Positions 9,271-10,508 of a DNA stretch of 10,508 bases are shown here, piece by piece. Below the pieces are notes generated by a model. That model searched no databases. It was not told the origin of the DNA and was given only the letters and a program-made list of their open reading frames with translations. How positions within the stretch are numbered: the first letter of the stretch is position 1; every line of letters begins with the position of its first letter. Source of the DNA: Larix sibirica (Eukaryota; Streptophyta; Pinopsida; Pinales; Pinaceae); the NCBI GenBank assembly GCA_004151065.3, contig NWUY0303884307.1:1-10508 (forward strand). The letters run 5' to 3'. Both the position numbers and the translations under genes were made by a program.

Positions 9271-9652
9271 AAGAACAGTATTTCGTCCTCCAAACTCGTT
9301 GACAAATATATTAGATAAAGAAAAATATAAGATCAACCCCAAACTGAAGAAATGTGTCTACTTGGTTTTGTGTTCTTGTGATGAGGTATACATTGGTGAA
9401 ACCAGTCGATCCATATAGGTTAGACTCAAAGAACATGGGAGTGACATTAGACATAATTGGAAAAAGTTAGCACTAGAAGAATACTCATTAAAAACAAAAA
9501 ATCAAATATGTTTGGAGGACGCAAGAGTCATATCCCTAGAAGATCATTATAATAAAAGGATAATAAGAGAGGCCTTCGAGATTGAAAAGCACCCAAATTT
9601 GTTTAGTAAGGATGATGGGTTGATACTAGCGACAATTCATGGAAACCCATAA
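9269..9652 (+). pseudogene. PLE GIY-YIG endonuclease domain, broken
   Basis: The frame re-enters after the A10 tract (9263-9272) with TVFRPPNSLTNIL, a typical PLE linker between connector and endonuclease. The GIY-YIG nuclease core follows: CVY at 9353-9361 stands where GIY is expected (Gly replaced by Cys), a Cys-rich insert LCSCDE comes next, and then VYIGET at 9386-9400. Arg of VRLKEH is at 9422 and His at 9434. TAG at 9416 interrupts the frame just before that Arg. The C-terminal part retains EEYSLKTKNQ, EDARVISLEDHY, IIREAFEIEKHP and DDGLILATIHGNP, and it ends at TAA 9650-9652. Length and order match a complete domain. Apart from one stop and the Gly-to-Cys change, this is the best-preserved part of the element. 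Confidence 0.88.
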
Positions 9653-9677
9653 TACATTCTTTAAGAGATAAAACCAG

Positions 9678-9731
9678 TCGGCTAAAATAAAAAAAACTTG
9701 TTGGCTAAACATTTAATAAAAAAGAAACTTG
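9678..9731. repeat. Small imperfect tandem duplication in the PLE 3' flank
   Basis: TCGGCTAAAA at 9678 and TTGGCTAAAC at 9701 each lead through an A-rich run to AACTTG (ending 9700 and 9731). The second copy is about 8 bp longer. The duplication lies about 25 bp after the endonuclease stop and may belong to the element's 3' untranslated region. Confidence 0.65.
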
Positions 9732-9773
9732 TATTTATGACATCATTAACCTTAAAGTTCCAATGAGAAAATC

Positions 9774-9822
9774 AACTCCTGAGGATGGAATTAGCATAAA
9801 AGTACGAAATGTACATAGAGTT
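9774..9822 (+). ncRNA. Hammerhead-ribozyme-like remnant, stem II missing
   Basis: Type I hammerhead elements appear in the right order: AACTC (9774-9778), the core CTGAGGA (9779-9785), then GAAA (9806-9809). After these come a palindromic ATGTACAT (9809-9816) that could form a minimal stem III, TA before the expected cleavage point, and GAGTT (9818-9822), which pairs with AACTC as a 5-bp stem I. Hammerheads with very short, dimer-forming stem III are known in Penelope-like elements, and this lies about 120 bp after the PLE ORF. The segment between the two core halves (9786-9805) shows no usable stem II. The motif is therefore decayed or coincidental. Confidence 0.2.
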
Positions 9823-9898
9823 TAAAAACTATATGCAATTTATCCATATCAATTCTCCACTAAAAAACAAGGAAACTCTCAAATAAATTACCGACATT

Positions 9899-10508
9899 TT
9901 ATTTGAATCTAGAAATAAAGCACCACAGTAAAACAACGCAACTCACCACACACCCCAAGTGCACACAAGTGGATAATGTTGCGAACCATGTGTCCTCCCA
10001 ATGACCTCTATCTACATGTCCATGTAAATCTTTGAAATTTGTGGCAGCACAAACTACATCAATTGTGACAAAATTAGGATACTGTACTCGTAATTCACCA
10101 TGGTGCTCAAGACTTTGTATTGGCAATTCCTTGTTATGTTCAGGAGGGTGTAATGGTAATTCCCCATGGTGCTCAGGAGCTTGTAATAATTCCTCATTCT
10201 GCTGAGTAGGCTATACTGGAAATTCCTCATGATGTTCTCTGCTATTACGTTTCCTAACCTATGTTTTATGAACAAGTGGTTTTGGCAATAATTCTTTGAA
10301 GTGTGCATGGGAAACTAAATTTAACCTTCCTTAATTGGCTCTCTTGCAGGGAAGAGTTAAATTTCTTAGCCAATAGATAAGGAATATCTATAGTTATATC
10401 TTCCACCCAATTTATCACTACCCACATACATTCACCCGAAATGTCTTGCCTGTGATGATTCAGAATTGTCCTAAGGACAATCTGAATCAATGTTTTGTAT
10501 ATTCCGGG
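9899..10508 (-). pseudogene. Degenerate coding-like region with 11-residue repeats, runs off the edge
   Basis: Read from the right edge leftward, a first open block (about 10490 to 10266) contains MWVVINWVEDITIDIPYLL and a basic stretch, LRKVKF. The trace then continues one frame over from about 10310 as KELLPKPLVHKT. It passes stops at 10261-10259 and 10213-10211 and enters a Pro/Glu/His/Leu-rich repeat section (EHHGEL recurs). It ends with a Cys/Trp-rich tail and TAA at 9901-9899. The in-phase repeat period supports past coding in this frame. I do not recognise the family. The block order (globular part, then a P/E/H-rich repeat, then a short tail) suggests a repetitive-element protein, but that is inference. 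The gene start lies beyond the window. Confidence 0.35.
10092..10253 (-). repeat. 33-bp tandem repeat, about five units, in coding phase
   Basis: On the plus strand AATTC(C/A) recurs at 10092, 10125, 10158, 10188 and 10221, giving spacings of 33, 33, 30 and 33 bp. Two of the units share CCATGGTGCTCA. Every spacing is a multiple of three, and on the minus strand each unit gives about eleven residues such as PEHHGELPLH. Units have diverged strongly, so the array is old. Confidence 0.75.

Larger units (their letters stand above)
8240..9652 (+). mobile_element. Penelope-like retroelement, 5'-truncated and inactive
   Basis: This is a retroelement remnant carrying, in order, a PLE reverse transcriptase (RT), a connector and a C-terminal GIY-YIG endonuclease (EN). 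That domain order is diagnostic of EN-bearing Penelope-like elements. Family knowledge: these elements nick the target with the EN and prime reverse transcription there. They typically encode one ORF of roughly 700-1000 codons. Here about 470 codons remain. The N-terminal part upstream of PRIYGLQKIHK is absent, which fits 5' truncation during target-primed reverse transcription. The left edge is therefore approximate (8220-8266), and no target-site duplication was found. The copy is dead, with two frameshifts (8885-8893 and the A10 tract at 9263-9272) and in-frame stops at 8609, 8645, 9076 and 9416. In a plant-like setting the obvious comparison is the conifer Dryad group. Confidence 0.88.

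Overview
The window reads as repeat-rich, AT-rich nuclear DNA from a seed plant, most likely a conifer. The best evidence is a decayed Penelope-like retroelement (PLE) with a GIY-YIG endonuclease at about 8240-9652. Endonuclease-bearing PLEs are mainly animal elements, and the well-documented plant exception is the conifer 'Dryad' lineage, thought to derive from arthropods. The species call is an inference: no host gene, tRNA, rRNA or organelle marker is present. I see no intact gene of confident function.

Layout. 1-1500: AT-rich sequence with a short tandem repeat near the left edge and one small exon-like open stretch (573-769). About 1509-2505, minus strand: a degenerate coding-like region of unknown family. 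2771-3290: a decayed minisatellite of about 50 bp period carrying a GAGAAAGGGCC core. 3291-4205: noncoding DNA with three unrelated two-copy tandem duplications. 4206-7488, plus strand: a long decayed gene of about 1,090 codons with two coiled-coil blocks and a basic nuclear-localisation-like patch. It is broken by about 29 internal stops but only two frameshifts. 7489-8093: nothing recognised. 8094-8185: a second site of the GAGAAAGGGCC repeat. 8240-9652: the 5'-truncated PLE, containing the catalytic part of the reverse transcriptase, the connector and the endonuclease. 9653-9898: its 3' flank, with a small tandem duplication and a hammerhead-ribozyme-like motif that lacks stem II. 9899-10508, minus strand: a second degenerate coding-like region with an in-phase 33-bp repeat, running off the right edge.

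The parts do not work together as an operon or pathway. This is a layered graveyard of mobile or repetitive genes. The most informative signals are the PLE and the unrecognised 4206-7488 family, which decayed by nonsense substitution while its reading frame stayed in register for about 2.2 kb.
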